In this document: one piece after another, positions 1 to 9,921 of the stretch
Layout: each line of letters opens with the position of its first letter
How positions within the stretch are numbered: the first letter of the stretch is position 1
NCBI GenBank assembly: GCA_030867875.1
Contig: JAOWCC010000019.1
Location: 29,532,966-29,596,965 of the forward strand
Length of the DNA: 64,000 nt
Direction: 5' to 3'
Origin: Actinernus sp. WN-2022
Taxonomy: Eukaryota > Cnidaria > Anthozoa > Actiniaria > Actinernidae
Position numbers and translations under genes: made by a program
Notes under the pieces: generated by a model
Told to the model about the DNA's origin: nothing
Database searches by the model: none
The model's input: the letters and a program-made list of their open reading frames with translations, nothing else

Positions 1-2
1 GT

Positions 3-137
3 ACGTACTGTAAGATCCATTTATATAAAATAAGGCAGGGAAGGCCTATTCCAAGACCTTGTCGCGGGTGCGGAAAGGGAACTCAGAGCACTTTCTATAC
101 TTGTGTTGGGTGCGGCTCGGGGTCTCTACGCGTATAA
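3..137 (+). CDS. C-terminal fragment with a zinc-ribbon-like motif
   Basis: A reading frame open from the window edge ends at the TAA of 135-137. The last 25 or so residues contain two CxxCG pairs about 13 residues apart (CRGCG and CVGCG), the spacing of a small zinc ribbon, preceded by a basic, proline-containing stretch. It lies just upstream of the polymerase gene on the same strand, so it may be the end of another Polinton gene. The start is outside the window and no family can be named; with 45 codons this could still be a chance frame. Confidence 0.3.
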   Translation, partial: TYCKIHLYKIRQGRPIPRPCRGCGKGTQSTFYTCVGCGSGSLRV

Positions 138-251
138 CTATCTAGGAAGAAAAAGGCAGCAAAGCGGCAGTTCTTAGAAGTACTACAGGAGCTGTTGCGT
201 ATTCGAAAACCCATTTAGAGATATCAGTTGTCTAGTACATACATATGAAAC

Positions 252-3200
252 ATGGTTGCTATAGATGAACCTAAAAACCTTACGTTTATCGAAGCACCCA
301 GGGCCATTAAGGGTTATTTACGAGGATGGAAGATGGACATTTTAGATGGTAATCCTCTAGAAGCAGACCCAGCTGCTTTCCTATCCGGCGTGCGAAAGCA
401 GACTATCGAAAAGATCGATGAAGAGCTACGAGACTTAAATAGCATTAAGGTTCAGTTAGCTTTGAATATAACTCTTCGTCTAGACAAACCTGAGGGTTCA
501 GAATACCAGATAGTTACCTTTCGGAGTTCACAAAAAGTTTTGATCAACAGTTCTGAGACCCGTGGAGTAATTGTAGAAGCGCATGCTCAGATCCATAACT
601 ACATTGAGAAGTGGATCAGTAGAGGATCGAACTGGGTTATAGATAAAGTAAACATTCTATGGTTAAACGTTGCTAAGTATCAACCACTACGTGGAGGTTC
701 ATACTTACCGCTACCTAAAGAAATCGCTAATAAGAAAGCGGTGATAAACGTGAAAAACTATGATGACCATTGCGCACTTTGGTCGATATGCGTAGCACTG
801 TTTCCAGTCGAAAGAAATCCTCAGAGGACATCAAAGTATAAGAAAGATGATGTGAAATCCGAAGGGGTGGACTCACCAACACCAATCTCACAAATACCAC
901 GTTTGGAGAAGCAAAACGAGATCTCTATCAACGTATATGGTTGGGATTCTAATGAAAAGTGCTTGATCGTACGTCACATCTCAAAGGAGACTTTCTCCAA
1001 GCGCGGTAACCTCTTGCTCATAGAAGACCCAAAGAGTGGTAAGCAGCACTACTGCTGTATCAAGGATTTCAACCGTCTCCTATTCGATCAGACAAAATAT
1101 AAATGTAGGAAGCACTTCTGCGAACGATGTCTACATGGATATACTACCGAAGCTCTTCTTGCGAAGCACATCCCAGAGTGTAACGGAATTAACGACCGAG
1201 CCATACGCATTGAAATGCCCACCAACGAGAATAACAAAGTATCGTTTCAGAATGTACACAAACAGCTCAAAGTTCCCTACGTTATCTATGCAGACCTCGA
1301 GGCCTTAACTACTAAGATCGAAGGACCTGCCCAAGACCCCACAAAAAGCAATACGCTTAAAACGGAAGAACATATTCCTTGTGGATTTTCCTACATCGTT
1401 GTGTGTTCTGATGGTCATAGCGAACCACCAGTACTATATCGAGGTACGGATACGATCGAGCGCTTTCTACGATGTATCCAAGAAGAAGAAACAAAGATAA
1501 AAGCCCAAAAGGCCAAGCCACTATGTATGTCAATGAAAAACAAGAGGGAGTATGATAGGTCAACTATTTGTCATATCTGCCAGAAACCTCTTGGTAAAGA
1601 TATAGTATGTGATCATTGCCACATTACAGGAGAGTTTCGGGGTGCCGCACACAAGGTATGTAATCTCAAATTACGTATCTTTCCTACTATCCCAGTCGTA
1701 TTCCACAATTTGCGTGGTTATGATTCTCACCTATTGATGCAATCCATCTCCAAGACAGAGGGCGCTATCTCTTGTATTCCAAACAATATGGAGAAATACA
1801 TTTCATTCTCACTTGGTAACCTACGGTTCATCGATAGTGCACAATTCCTACTATCTTCTCTCGACAAATTGGCTTGTAGTACTATAGATGCAGCTGCAGA
1901 CAAAATATAATGTAAGCGATGTAATAAGACCGAGCTTGTTGTAATTAATGAGGCTTGGGAGCTAGTGGGGACTTGCCCAAAGTGTGGAGAAGGGAGCATA
2001 AAGCAACTCGACCCATCTCGCCTCCCAATAACCACCACATACACACCCACGAATGCACATCTTCTTGGACGCAAAGGTGTCTATCCATATGAGTATATGG
2101 ACTCTTGGGATAGATTCGCAGAGACTTTTCTTCCACAAAAAGATGCATTCTATAGTAAGCTAACTCTAGAGGGCATATCCCACGAAGACTACGAACGCGC
2201 ACTAAAAGTTTGGGGGGCATTTAGTTGTGAAACGTTAGGAGACTACCACGACCTTTACCTACGAACCGATGTACTTCTTCTAGCAGATGTGTTCGAGACC
2301 TTTCGAACGGCATGTATGCAAAACTACGGGTTAGACCCGGCTCACTATTACACTAGTCCAGGACTTTCGTGGGATGCATTGTTAAAGAAGACTGGAGTGG
2401 AGCTCGAACTATTAACTGACTATGACATGCATCTATTCATCGAAAAAGGTCTACGCGGTGGAATATCTATGGTATCTCATCGTTATGCCAAAGCAAACAA
2501 CCCAAACGTACCCGACTTAGATCCAGATAAGCCAAATAGCCATATAATATACCTCGACTCCAACAATCTATATGGTTGGGCCATGAGCCAATATCTACCA
2601 ACGGGAGGATTTGAGTGGTGTACGCCAACGGAAGAACGAATCACCCAACACGAAATCGATTCTGACGTAGGATACATCCTCGAAGTTGACCTTGAGTATC
2701 CTCGAAAGCTCCACAACTCACACAACGACTACCCACTCGCCCCCGAGAGAATGCAAGTGAATAAAGGTTGGTTATCAGATTATCAAATCGATCTATTCGA
2801 GAAACTATATGAAGGCAATGGATCTTTGAAAGTGGAAAAACTCATACCTAACCTATACAACAAAGAACGATATGTGCTCCACTACCGCAATCTACAATTG
2901 TATCTATCTCTTGGAATGCGTTTAACGAAGATTCACAGGGCATTACGATTCGACCAATCACCATGGATGGAGCCATACATACGAATGAATACAGAACTAC
3001 GAAAACAAGCGAAGAGTACATTCGAGCAAGACCTCTACAAGCTAATGAACAATAGCGTTTTTGGTAAAACAATGGAGAATCTACGTAAGCGTGTAGATGT
3101 CAAACTAATTCGCTCTTCAGAAGGAGTCAAACTACAACGTTTATTGAATAAACCTAGTTATGCTCGATCCACGATCTTCGACAACGATCTAGCCGCCGTA

Positions 3201-3848
3201 CACAACTACAGAAGTAAGTTACTTTTGAACCGTCCAGTATATGTCGGAATGTCGATTCTAGATCTTTCGAAACATCTGATGTACGACTTCTACTATAATG
3301 AGATAAAGAATCAGTATGGGCAACGTTGTAATCTACTATATACTGACACTGATAGTCTATTACTTCACATTGAAACGGAAGACATCTATACAGACATTAC
3401 CACCAATAAACATCTATACGATACGAGCAATTACGACAAAGATCACCCTTTATACGATACGAACAACAAGAAAGCACTCGGTAAAATGAAAGATGAATGT
3501 GGAGGTATTCTCATTGTCGAATACGTTGGACTACGATCAAAGCTATACTCGATCTCGAAAGTAGGTGGTGGCGAGATTCGGAAAGCTAAAGGTACCAAGA
3601 AGGCAGTCGTTAAACATCGTATTCGCCACGAACAATACAAAGAGTGCTTACGAGATAAGAAAGTATTTCGCCACGGAATGGATATGCTTAGAAGTGAAGG
3701 TCATAGGATGTATGGAATGCATATGAATAAAATATCTCTCTCGCCATTCGATTCTAAACGTTGTATTTTGGCAAACGGAATTGATACATTAGCCTATGGA
3801 CACACAAACTTAGATATGGATGATTTTATTTACGAGTTACTATCTTAG
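252..3848 (+). pseudogene. polB: Protein-primed DNA polymerase B, interrupted by one in-frame stop
   Basis: Replicative polymerase of the Polinton; this family primes synthesis from a terminal protein. The frame runs 1198 codons with a single TAA at 1908-1910; the same frame reopens at once and a GTG at 1965 begins the next open stretch. Visible in order: an N-terminal region with a CxxC..H zinc finger (residues about 285-310), exonuclease motif YADLEAL near 347, an embedded HNH-like finger with CHIC and DHCH near 440-475, exonuclease motif FHNLRGYDSH near 484, CxxC pairs just after the stop, motif A YLDSNNLYG near 766, motif B NNSVFG near 930 and motif C YTDTDS near 1030. All catalytic motifs are intact, so the stop is the only lesion I see. 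It separates the exonuclease from the polymerase domain. The 3' end overlaps the integrase tail to tail by 23 bases. Confidence 0.92.
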
Positions 3849-4902
3849 ATCGGTTGGATACGAATGGAATTCCCTTTGGTGGTAGTTCAGTATCTGACGG
3901 TACGACTTGTAGCTCTTCACGTACAAATCCACGCTTAGGTGGTTTCTTCGAAACGGTTTCCCCTTCTTGCTTCGCAAGGTAGTACAGAACTGGTTGGTTA
4001 GGAGATATAGCACTACGTGAAATGATATATGTCTGTAAACTCCACACAGGATCGGTTGCTCGCTTGGTTCCACCTTCCAACTCTCCAGGCGCATAGAGAT
4101 ATCGAACTAAAACGTCGAATGGTAGTCGCTCTTCTTTCAATCCAACAGTTCGAGAATATGTAGGAGTTTTTATGTTTACTTGTTGTATCGCTACAGAATT
4201 CGATGGGTTCTTTCCTGTTAGCCGAGTAACTTCGTTATTCATGGCTTTGACGACATCTGGAAGTCGCAATACCCATTCTCTACTACGTACATCCGATCCT
4301 TCAGATATGAGTACCATTTCCTGTGCATATTGATATCCGAACAATCTCTCAGCTAGCGTTCTATTTGCTCGTTCGACAAAACTTTGTGCCCTATGATTAC
4401 CAGCTTCACCTCGTTGAACTTTCGTACCACGTAGTTCTAAGGTTTCAGACATACGTCCCATGAATTCTCTCCCAGGATCGACTTGCAATGTTTTTGGCCA
4501 TTCTAGTGGACTACGTTTGTAGATTCGCTCAAATGCCGCAGCCACTTCTTCACTATCTTTCGATGCCAAGGGCTCAGCCTCTTTATATCTAGAAGCTACA
4601 TCGATTACGACTAAAGCATACTTATATAGTTTCCTTCCACGTCCAGGTCGATCGTGTGGTAGGAATATCAAGTCGGCTTGGTGAACCTCGTTTGGTTTCG
4701 ATACAGTCCAATGTGGTCGTGGTATGTAGCGTGGTGGTGATAGATATATTTGCCATATGGCTTGCTTTTCCAACCAACTCTTAGCTACGTCTTCTGATAC
4801 CTTTGCCGCCACTGAGAGTTTGCTAATTGCTGCTCGGCCTTTCCAATAGCCCATAGGGCCGTAGAAGGTATTCGCAAGTTTAGTGTCCATTAATATGTAC
4901 AT
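3826..4902 (-). CDS. int: Retroviral-type (DDE) integrase of the Polinton
   Basis: Catalyses insertion of the element into host DNA. The 358-residue protein has an N-terminal region of about 70 residues, then an rve-type catalytic core: first acidic residue in HQADL near 75 followed by VVIDVASRY near 100, second in LQVDPGREF near 144, and the glutamate in FVERANR near 177. The C-terminal 120 residues are basic and may bind DNA or chromatin, but I cannot identify a chromodomain with confidence. The frame is open throughout and starts with ATG at 4902. It converges on the polymerase gene. Upstream of its start lies an array of TCTAGTAA-like repeats. Confidence 0.88.
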   Translation of the reverse strand: MYILMDTKLANTFYGPMGYWKGRAAISKLSVAAKVSEDVAKSWLEKQAIWQIYLSPPRYIPRPHWTVSKPNEVHQADLIFLPHDRPGRGRKLYKYALVVIDVASRYKEAEPLASKDSEEVAAAFERIYKRSPLEWPKTLQVDPGREFMGRMSETLELRGTKVQRGEAGNHRAQSFVERANRTLAERLFGYQYAQEMVLISEGSDVRSREWVLRLPDVVKAMNNEVTRLTGKNPSNSVAIQQVNIKTPTYSRTVGLKEERLPFDVLVRYLYAPGELEGGTKRATDPVWSLQTYIISRSAISPNQPVLYYLAKQEGETVSKKPPKRGFVREELQVVPSDTELPPKGIPFVSNRSKIVTRK

Positions 4903-4967
4903 ACATATATGTGCATTCTAAGCTTCAATAAGCAGAAAAGTTACTACCTATTAGTCGCATTTCATGC

Positions 4968-5034
4968 GGAGTAATTACCTAGTAATACTCTAGTAATGCT
5001 CTAGTAATCTAGTAAGTGATCTAGTAATTACGTT
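4968..5034. repeat. Short tandem array of CTAGTAAT units upstream of the integrase
   Basis: The octamer CTAGTAAT or a close variant occurs about five times in some 65 bases between the integrase start (4902) and the end of the next minus-strand gene (5080). Clustered direct repeats in a gene-compact element suggest a protein-binding or promoter site, but no function can be shown from sequence. Confidence 0.45.
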
Positions 5035-5079
5035 AAACGTAAAAAGCTCGTTTTTTAAAAGCATAGCTATAACCAATTC

Positions 5080-5502
5080 TTATAAGAATCGAGTGGCAAC
5101 GTATCCAGTCGCGAATACACTACCACCTAAGGCCACCAATTCGGCAGTTTTCCTCGAATTAGATGGTCGATAATAATCTGAGAGTTTAGGCTTTTCCAGT
5201 TTCATTTGCAATATGTGATATATATGGAGTTTTCGCATTGCATCGATTCTATCTTTAAGTCCAACGTGTGCGTTATTTTCTTTCCAGTGGTTCCAGGTGG
5301 CTTGTGCTTCTAGTCGTTTTTCTCGATTTTTCTCATAGGTTGCCAGAGCGGCATTTGCCTTCTCCTGGGCCTTATCATGTCTTACCATCTCTGCGGCAGC
5401 CGCATTCGGCCCGCTAGTTGCTTTTTCTATTTCGTGTGCGGCAATACTAGCGGCAGCACTCATTATGGCGAAGACAAATCCCATAAATATTATCGATGCC
5501 AT
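5080..5502 (-). CDS. Small membrane-anchored coiled-coil protein, unknown function
   Basis: I do not recognise the family. The 140-residue protein begins with a hydrophobic segment of about 20 residues rich in Ile, Met and Ala (IIFMGFVFAIMSAAASIAA), consistent with a signal anchor, followed by a charged Ala/Glu/Lys-rich helical region (about 25-80) and a second weakly hydrophobic stretch near the C terminus (LGGSVFATGYVATRFL). It is one of four small minus-strand frames between integrase and ATPase. In Polintons and related viruses such cistrons often encode virion membrane or minor capsid proteins; that role is inference from position only. Confidence 0.6.
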   Translation of the reverse strand: MASIIFMGFVFAIMSAAASIAAHEIEKATSGPNAAAAEMVRHDKAQEKANAALATYEKNREKRLEAQATWNHWKENNAHVGLKDRIDAMRKLHIYHILQMKLEKPKLSDYYRPSNSRKTAELVALGGSVFATGYVATRFL

Positions 5503-5532
5503 GGCTTCGAAGGCGAGGTAGAGTCGCCCCCG

Positions 5533-5750
5533 TTACTCAACAGGCTTCCAATACCCTTTGTCCTTTAGGTATTTCTTAGCTGCAAGGCCACCAGATAGAA
5601 CCGCTATCCACTTCACGAAGTTCAAAATACTAGATGAAGGATCGTTAGTCAAATGCTCTTTGATTGCTTTTTTCCGACCCAACCGATGCCTGCCGCAAGT
5701 CCAGTCAATATAGTAGCTTCCTGTATTGTGTTCATAAGTTCGTTAACCAT
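5533..5750 (-). pseudogene. Small hydrophobic protein gene broken by a 1-base frameshift
   Basis: An ATG at 5748-5750 opens a minus-strand frame that stops after about 30 codons, but a second frame downstream stays open to a TAA at 5533-5535. The two meet at a run of six A on the minus strand (T at 5668-5673); the total length is one base short of a multiple of three, so a single-base loss in the homopolymer would explain the break. The N-terminal part has a GLAAGIGWVG stretch and the C-terminal part a hydrophobic WIAVLSGGLAA segment, so a small membrane protein of about 72 residues is likely. It sits in the row of small membrane cistrons. A sequencing error in the homopolymer is an alternative. 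Confidence 0.5.
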
Positions 5751-5808
5751 CTTATTGGAACAACGTTTACATCGCCGATAATATGTGTCTACGGCGTGGC
5801 TTCAAATG

Positions 5809-6180
5809 CTATATCATGCCTTGAGTTTTTAGGTTACGACCTTTTGGGGTTTCTTTGGTAGCGGCAGCTGAGCTGTCTGTGGCTTCAGCGGAGCTGTGGT
5901 TAACTCGTTGCGTTTGTTTGTATTGCTTATACTGATAGTACAAACCCACAAATGCTATGCTTACCCCAATTACAGCAAGTGTGGTATTAGTTGATATCAA
6001 ACTTGGCTTATCGGTATGACTGTCTACCTGCGCCTGCGTTACCGCCACATTGGCGATATTTTCTTTCCTTCTTTGCGCTATGAGTTTGCCTGCAGCAACT
6101 CGTTTTGGATTTGGTGGGGGTTTTACTGGTTCTTTCGTGATGGGATCATTTCGATCTTCGGAATGGTTATCAACTTCCAT
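5809..6180 (-). CDS. Small single-span membrane protein, unknown function
   Basis: No family recognised. The 123-residue product has a basic, proline-containing N-terminal third (residues 1-45), one clear transmembrane segment (TTLAVIGVSIAFVGLYYQY, about 64-83) and a low-complexity Ser/Ala/Thr tail. Its layout, a charged domain followed by one membrane helix and a polar tail, matches a minor virion membrane protein, but that is inference. It lies in the minus-strand block with the packaging ATPase and capsid gene. Confidence 0.6.
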   Translation of the reverse strand: MEVDNHSEDRNDPITKEPVKPPPNPKRVAAGKLIAQRRKENIANVAVTQAQVDSHTDKPSLISTNTTLAVIGVSIAFVGLYYQYKQYKQTQRVNHSSAEATDSSAAATKETPKGRNLKTQGMI

Positions 6181-6234
6181 CTTGTTAAGAGTAATTACTT
6201 AGTAGTTGAGGTAACTTCAATACGTTAATTACAT

Positions 6235-6894
6235 TTAAGATTCTTTTAAATTTGAATATACCTCAAGTACTTCATCAACTTCGTTTTCGCTCGGCAATAC
6301 TTGCGCCTCGGAGTCCTGTTTAGTGGGCATAGAATGGTTAACAACGTGACAAAGGGCACTAGTTAGTGCTACAAGTGGACCTGCTTTGTAGGCCAATCGG
6401 CCAGCCAGTGCAGATATCTCGTTTCGGACTAAGCGGTCTTTCTTTAGAGCTTTCAACAGCCTTCGTTGTTGTTGAGAATCTAGAGTCCTCACATATGCGA
6501 CTACACAAGTTGCTACACTTAGTGCTCTATCCACTAAGCAGTCATTTATTTGCTTCGCTAAGACGGCTTGGTATCTACGATATAGGCGTTCTATGTCTTT
6601 ATCAGGTAACTTAGAAATGTCCCCAAGAGAAAAATTCTTCCCTAGATATTCTTTTGTCGTACCAGTCACGGCTAGAATAGAAAGAGATTCCCTATGTTCG
6701 CTGATTTTTATACTACGATCTTCATCGGCGGTAGCGCAGTGTACTGCATGGCAATTTTTGCAGGTAGCTCCGATGGCAGCTTTGCTGCCGCTACTGCGGT
6801 AGCCGCATTCGGCCCTTGGTGGAGGACCTGTCACATCTATTTTGCCGGATTCAGCTAGTATGTTCATTAATTCGTCATCCAAATCTTTATCCAT
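6235..6894 (-). CDS. Hypothetical Polinton protein with a CxxCHxxxC motif
   Basis: A 219-residue protein whose ATG (6894) lies one base from the stop codon of the upstream packaging ATPase, suggesting coordinated expression. Near residues 30-50 there is a TCKNCHAVHC motif that could bind zinc. The middle (about 80-160) is helical and charged, followed by a moderately hydrophobic stretch (LAYKAGPLVALTSALCHVV) and an acidic C terminus. I cannot assign a family. It does not show the His/Asp/Cys pattern of an adenain-type protease. Confidence 0.6.
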   Translation of the reverse strand: MDKDLDDELMNILAESGKIDVTGPPPRAECGYRSSGSKAAIGATCKNCHAVHCATADEDRSIKISEHRESLSILAVTGTTKEYLGKNFSLGDISKLPDKDIERLYRRYQAVLAKQINDCLVDRALSVATCVVAYVRTLDSQQQRRLLKALKKDRLVRNEISALAGRLAYKAGPLVALTSALCHVVNHSMPTKQDSEAQVLPSENEVDEVLEVYSNLKES

Positions 6895-6895
6895 C

Positions 6896-7531
6896 TTACT
6901 TCAACGTATTGTGACATACCATAGGTGAAGGTATCTCTAATAATGTGAAAAATGGATGTCGCAAACAGAAACATATATGTGCAAACTTAGTCTCAAGTTC
7001 TGAAATGAATAGCTTCTTGTCATCTAAGGATATGCTAGCGCCGTAGTCATCGAATAGATCCTTTAATCCCGGTGCGCTTGCGATGCGAAATGCCACAATG
7101 ATTGCGCAATTCTCGCGAAAGTTCTTGCATATACTTTTTTGTGTTTGCGATGAGGCCCAAATCGAAATACCAATGTGGCGTGCAGAAAAGGCTAAATCGG
7201 ATATCTTATTGGTCCTTCCCTTAACATCCTTGCTTGCCGCACAATCATCAAGGATAATAAGTGTATTTGTTCCTTCGAAAAAACACGCACAGTCGCCTAG
7301 GGTTGCATCAATATCGTTCTGAGAAGGCGCTAGGACAATGAAGCGAGGATCTCCCTTACCAACGCCTTTATAGGTTTTATTGTTAGCATAGGTGGGACAA
7401 ATTAATACGATATATTCAAACTTAAAACGAAATGGACCTCTCAATTGATCGACTATGAACTGAGTCTTTCCGCAGTTTGTGGGGCCAATTATGAGTGCGT
7501 TAAAGGGAATTTGTTCTGTCAATGTGTCCAT
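6896..7531 (-). CDS. Genome-packaging ATPase (FtsK/HerA, A32-like)
   Basis: P-loop ATPase that in Polintons and related viruses pumps DNA into the capsid. The 211-residue protein has a Walker A motif GPTNCGKT at residues about 16-23, a Walker B motif LIILDDCAAS near 90, and an Arg-rich AFSARHIGISIW sensor segment about 30 residues later, the order expected for the A32-like branch. Length fits this family. It precedes the 219-residue gene by one base and follows the capsid gene on the same strand, the usual morphogenesis block. Confidence 0.88.
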   Translation of the reverse strand: MDTLTEQIPFNALIIGPTNCGKTQFIVDQLRGPFRFKFEYIVLICPTYANNKTYKGVGKGDPRFIVLAPSQNDIDATLGDCACFFEGTNTLIILDDCAASKDVKGRTNKISDLAFSARHIGISIWASSQTQKSICKNFRENCAIIVAFRIASAPGLKDLFDDYGASISLDDKKLFISELETKFAHICFCLRHPFFTLLEIPSPMVCHNTLK

Positions 7532-7579
7532 GTTAATGAGTACATTAATGAATACGTCAAGATTACATCAACGAATACG

Positions 7580-8830
7580 TTAGTGATAAACATTTTGTAG
7601 CATTCCCTGTTCAATAGTTGCCTGTGCATCAGAAAGCACGAATATGTGCATGTTCACCTTACCTGAGCCTCCCGCGCGATGAATCCTAAGGCGAATGGAT
7701 GCTCCAGCATCTTGTTGGGCTAAACCATCTCCATGAACTATACTGGTTTGAGAAGTGCGGCAATCGATGAGTGCAGCAAACTTGTTCTCAAAGAACTTCT
7801 TATGCGTCATGGATGTAGCGGCGGCAGCCTCTCCGAAACGCGGGACAAACCAATTCTTTGCGGACTTCCATAAATCCTTTGGTAGCATCCCAAAAGAATA
7901 TAGAGCGTTAGGAATGCCATTGACGTGTACCTCGACCTTGGTGATTCCTGGATTTACGAATTTCTCACTATCTCTAGTGCCTGCCACATGAGGATCCACA
8001 AATAGAAGAAGAATGCCATTGAGAGAGAGACGAAGTACGTTTATGCTTTCAGATACGAGTGTGTCGGTTCCTAGATCGATCGAGACGGTTTTGAAGTACT
8101 CATAATGGTTATACAGAAAGGCTTTACCGCTGGCGTAGGTACTATTGGCCTGCGACGCAAGATCGAGACTTTCGATGACTTCATATTCTAGTTCAATGTT
8201 CGATAGTTTGTACGTTCCTACTTTCGTACTGTCGGATCCGACTATGACGTCTATGGCCGGTGCCAGTGTCAAATGAAATGACATCTTATCTCGAATCGCA
8301 TGTGGATAAAAGACGCCATGGGTTGTGATAACTTCATGATCAATAGGTATCTTATATACGCTACCGTATGCCGCTAGTGTCGCATTATCAGCCGCATTAG
8401 ACGTAGATGCGTTACTGGCCTTTGAACGAAGTTTGTTCACATTAGCAGATTGAATGCCCCGCTCTACGCTATTCTCTCGTTCTACATCAGATAGGTATAG
8501 ATCGCTATATACCTGTAGTAGATCGGGTCGACTTAGATCTTCTAATCTAGTAGTTCCCATCCATACGACTCGCTTTGAGACTATGCAACGTCCAACATTG
8601 GCCACCAAATAGTTGTCGGCATGACCCCCGGATAGAGTGATATTGGCACTAAGGGCTAGACTACCAGGTACTAGAAGTCTATTTTCGCCTAACGTAGGAA
8701 CATTAACAATTAAAGTTTCCCCCGGATTGGCTGATGAAGGAGTGAAAGTTACACGATGGAACACACGACTGGCTTTAAGAGATCTACCTTTTCTAGGAGA
8801 ATAGTCAGGATGGAACTTCGTTGATATCAT
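7580..8830 (-). CDS. Probable major capsid protein (double jelly-roll)
   Basis: The 416-residue product is rich in predicted beta strands, has no transmembrane segment, and carries features I associate with capsid proteins of cnidarian Polintons: a LSGGHADNYLVANVGR segment near 65, DHEVITTHGVFYPHA near 170 and NVLRLSLNGILLLFV near 265. It lies directly upstream of the packaging ATPase, the usual place for this gene. The double jelly-roll fold is inferred from family resemblance and context; a structure prediction would test it. The frame is intact, starting from ATG at 8830, with the divergent gene at 8884 only 53 bases away. Confidence 0.68.
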   Translation of the reverse strand: MISTKFHPDYSPRKGRSLKASRVFHRVTFTPSSANPGETLIVNVPTLGENRLLVPGSLALSANITLSGGHADNYLVANVGRCIVSKRVVWMGTTRLEDLSRPDLLQVYSDLYLSDVERENSVERGIQSANVNKLRSKASNASTSNAADNATLAAYGSVYKIPIDHEVITTHGVFYPHAIRDKMSFHLTLAPAIDVIVGSDSTKVGTYKLSNIELEYEVIESLDLASQANSTYASGKAFLYNHYEYFKTVSIDLGTDTLVSESINVLRLSLNGILLLFVDPHVAGTRDSEKFVNPGITKVEVHVNGIPNALYSFGMLPKDLWKSAKNWFVPRFGEAAAATSMTHKKFFENKFAALIDCRTSQTSIVHGDGLAQQDAGASIRLRIHRAGGSGKVNMHIFVLSDAQATIEQGMLQNVYH

Positions 8831-8883
8831 GTTTGTTCCACAATTGAATATATCACCAATACTAATAGTATATCACATATCAA
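8831..8883. promoter_or_regulatory. Divergent intergenic region between capsid gene and 345-aa gene
   Basis: Only 53 bases separate the two start codons. The stretch is AT-rich (about 70%) with TATAGTATATC-like sequence, so both promoters must be packed here or overlap the coding regions. Confidence 0.4.
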
Positions 8884-9921
8884 GTGTTCAATATGGAAGA
8901 AACTTTAGACTTCGATCCTATATCTGAAGAAGGTAGAGCCGATGTGAATGATCTTACTGCCGAAGAATGGGCGGAGATTAGACCTGATGATGGCGAGGCA
9001 GAAATGGATTGGTGGAATAGAGCTAAGCATAGCTTCAAAAATACGACGAAAAGCATACGCGATAGGTTATGGAAAAATCGTAGTAACTGGGGAACCAGTT
9101 CAGCTGAGTATATAGAATTAGTCAATCAAGGTGATGATGCGGAAACGCAGTTTACGGCAGGCAGTAGTACTGCGGAAACGCCATTTGAAAGACTGGAAAG
9201 ACGGACTGAAAATGCACAGGACCAAATAACTATAAAGTTTCCAAAAGCAGATCTAACGAAGTTCACTGCTAGTTTGGATGACTATGATAGGGTCGTGATA
9301 AAACTCAATCGTAAAAATGCTGGATCATACTTACTGTCGGATGCCGTAGACACTCCCAATGTATTACCGAAAACGCTTAAAAACGCTCTTGGACCTACTG
9401 CGGAAAAGGAGATTAGTATGAAAGAGGATATGGCCACCGAAAAAGATAAACAAAAGGCCGAGGAAATAAAAAAGATGGATTCATTAACTAAGGGAACTCC
9501 AGAATATGAAGTGGCAAAGAATAAAGTAGTAGCACTAGAGGATCAGAAACAGGAGATCGAGGAAGAAATAGAAGCCATCAAAGATCGTATGTCGTTACGA
9601 GACCGCATAAAAGCCATCTTCAAGAAACATGGATTTACGGTGATTGGAGTGTTAGCTGTCGCTGGTGCCGTAATTGGTACTGTCGTTAGTATATTGACAA
9701 AAGGCTTGGCTTCCGTTGCTAAGGGAGTTGGTGGTGCTTTGAAGGATCTTGGAAAAAAATTGGCTAACGTGCTGCCTGCGGCGATAGGCGCTATTGCGAG
9801 TTTCATATTCCGTACAGCTGGAGAAGTTTTCGGCTTCCTTGCAAAGAATGCCTGGCTACTCATTGTAGCTGTGGTCATATTCCTAGTAGAGCAATATAAA
9901 TCGTCGAAACGTCAGCGCTAA
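8884..9921 (+). CDS. Acidic/coiled-coil protein with C-terminal membrane segments
   Basis: 345 residues, not assignable to a named family. The N-terminal 60 residues are acidic with Trp-rich patches (EEWAEIRPDDGEAEMDWW), the middle (about 175-235) is a Lys/Glu coiled coil, and the last 110 residues contain hydrophobic segments (VIGVLAVAGAVIGTVVSIL near 254 and WLLIVAVVIFLVEQY near 323) separated by an amphipathic Gly/Lys/Ala stretch. Such an architecture would suit a virion membrane or entry-pore protein, but this is inference. It overlaps the convergent 499-aa gene by four bases at its stop codon. Confidence 0.65.
   Translation: MFNMEETLDFDPISEEGRADVNDLTAEEWAEIRPDDGEAEMDWWNRAKHSFKNTTKSIRDRLWKNRSNWGTSSAEYIELVNQGDDAETQFTAGSSTAETPFERLERRTENAQDQITIKFPKADLTKFTASLDDYDRVVIKLNRKNAGSYLLSDAVDTPNVLPKTLKNALGPTAEKEISMKEDMATEKDKQKAEEIKKMDSLTKGTPEYEVAKNKVVALEDQKQEIEEEIEAIKDRMSLRDRIKAIFKKHGFTVIGVLAVAGAVIGTVVSILTKGLASVAKGVGGALKDLGKKLANVLPAAIGAIASFIFRTAGEVFGFLAKNAWLLIVAVVIFLVEQYKSSKRQR

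Noticed and set aside
1036..1308. Open frame inside the polymerase gene
   Set aside because: Different frame from the conserved polymerase motifs and without coding character; a shadow frame.
1908..1964. Intron explaining the polymerase stop
   Set aside because: The frame continues directly after the TAA with zinc-binding Cys pairs and no splice consensus is visible around it.
1727..2220. Minus-strand frames bridging the polymerase stop codon
   Set aside because: They lie opposite conserved polymerase sequence and show no family resemblance.
9543..9878. Minus-strand open frame of 111 codons
   Set aside because: Exact antisense of the hydrophobic C terminus of the 345-aa Polinton protein; composition reflects the sense strand.
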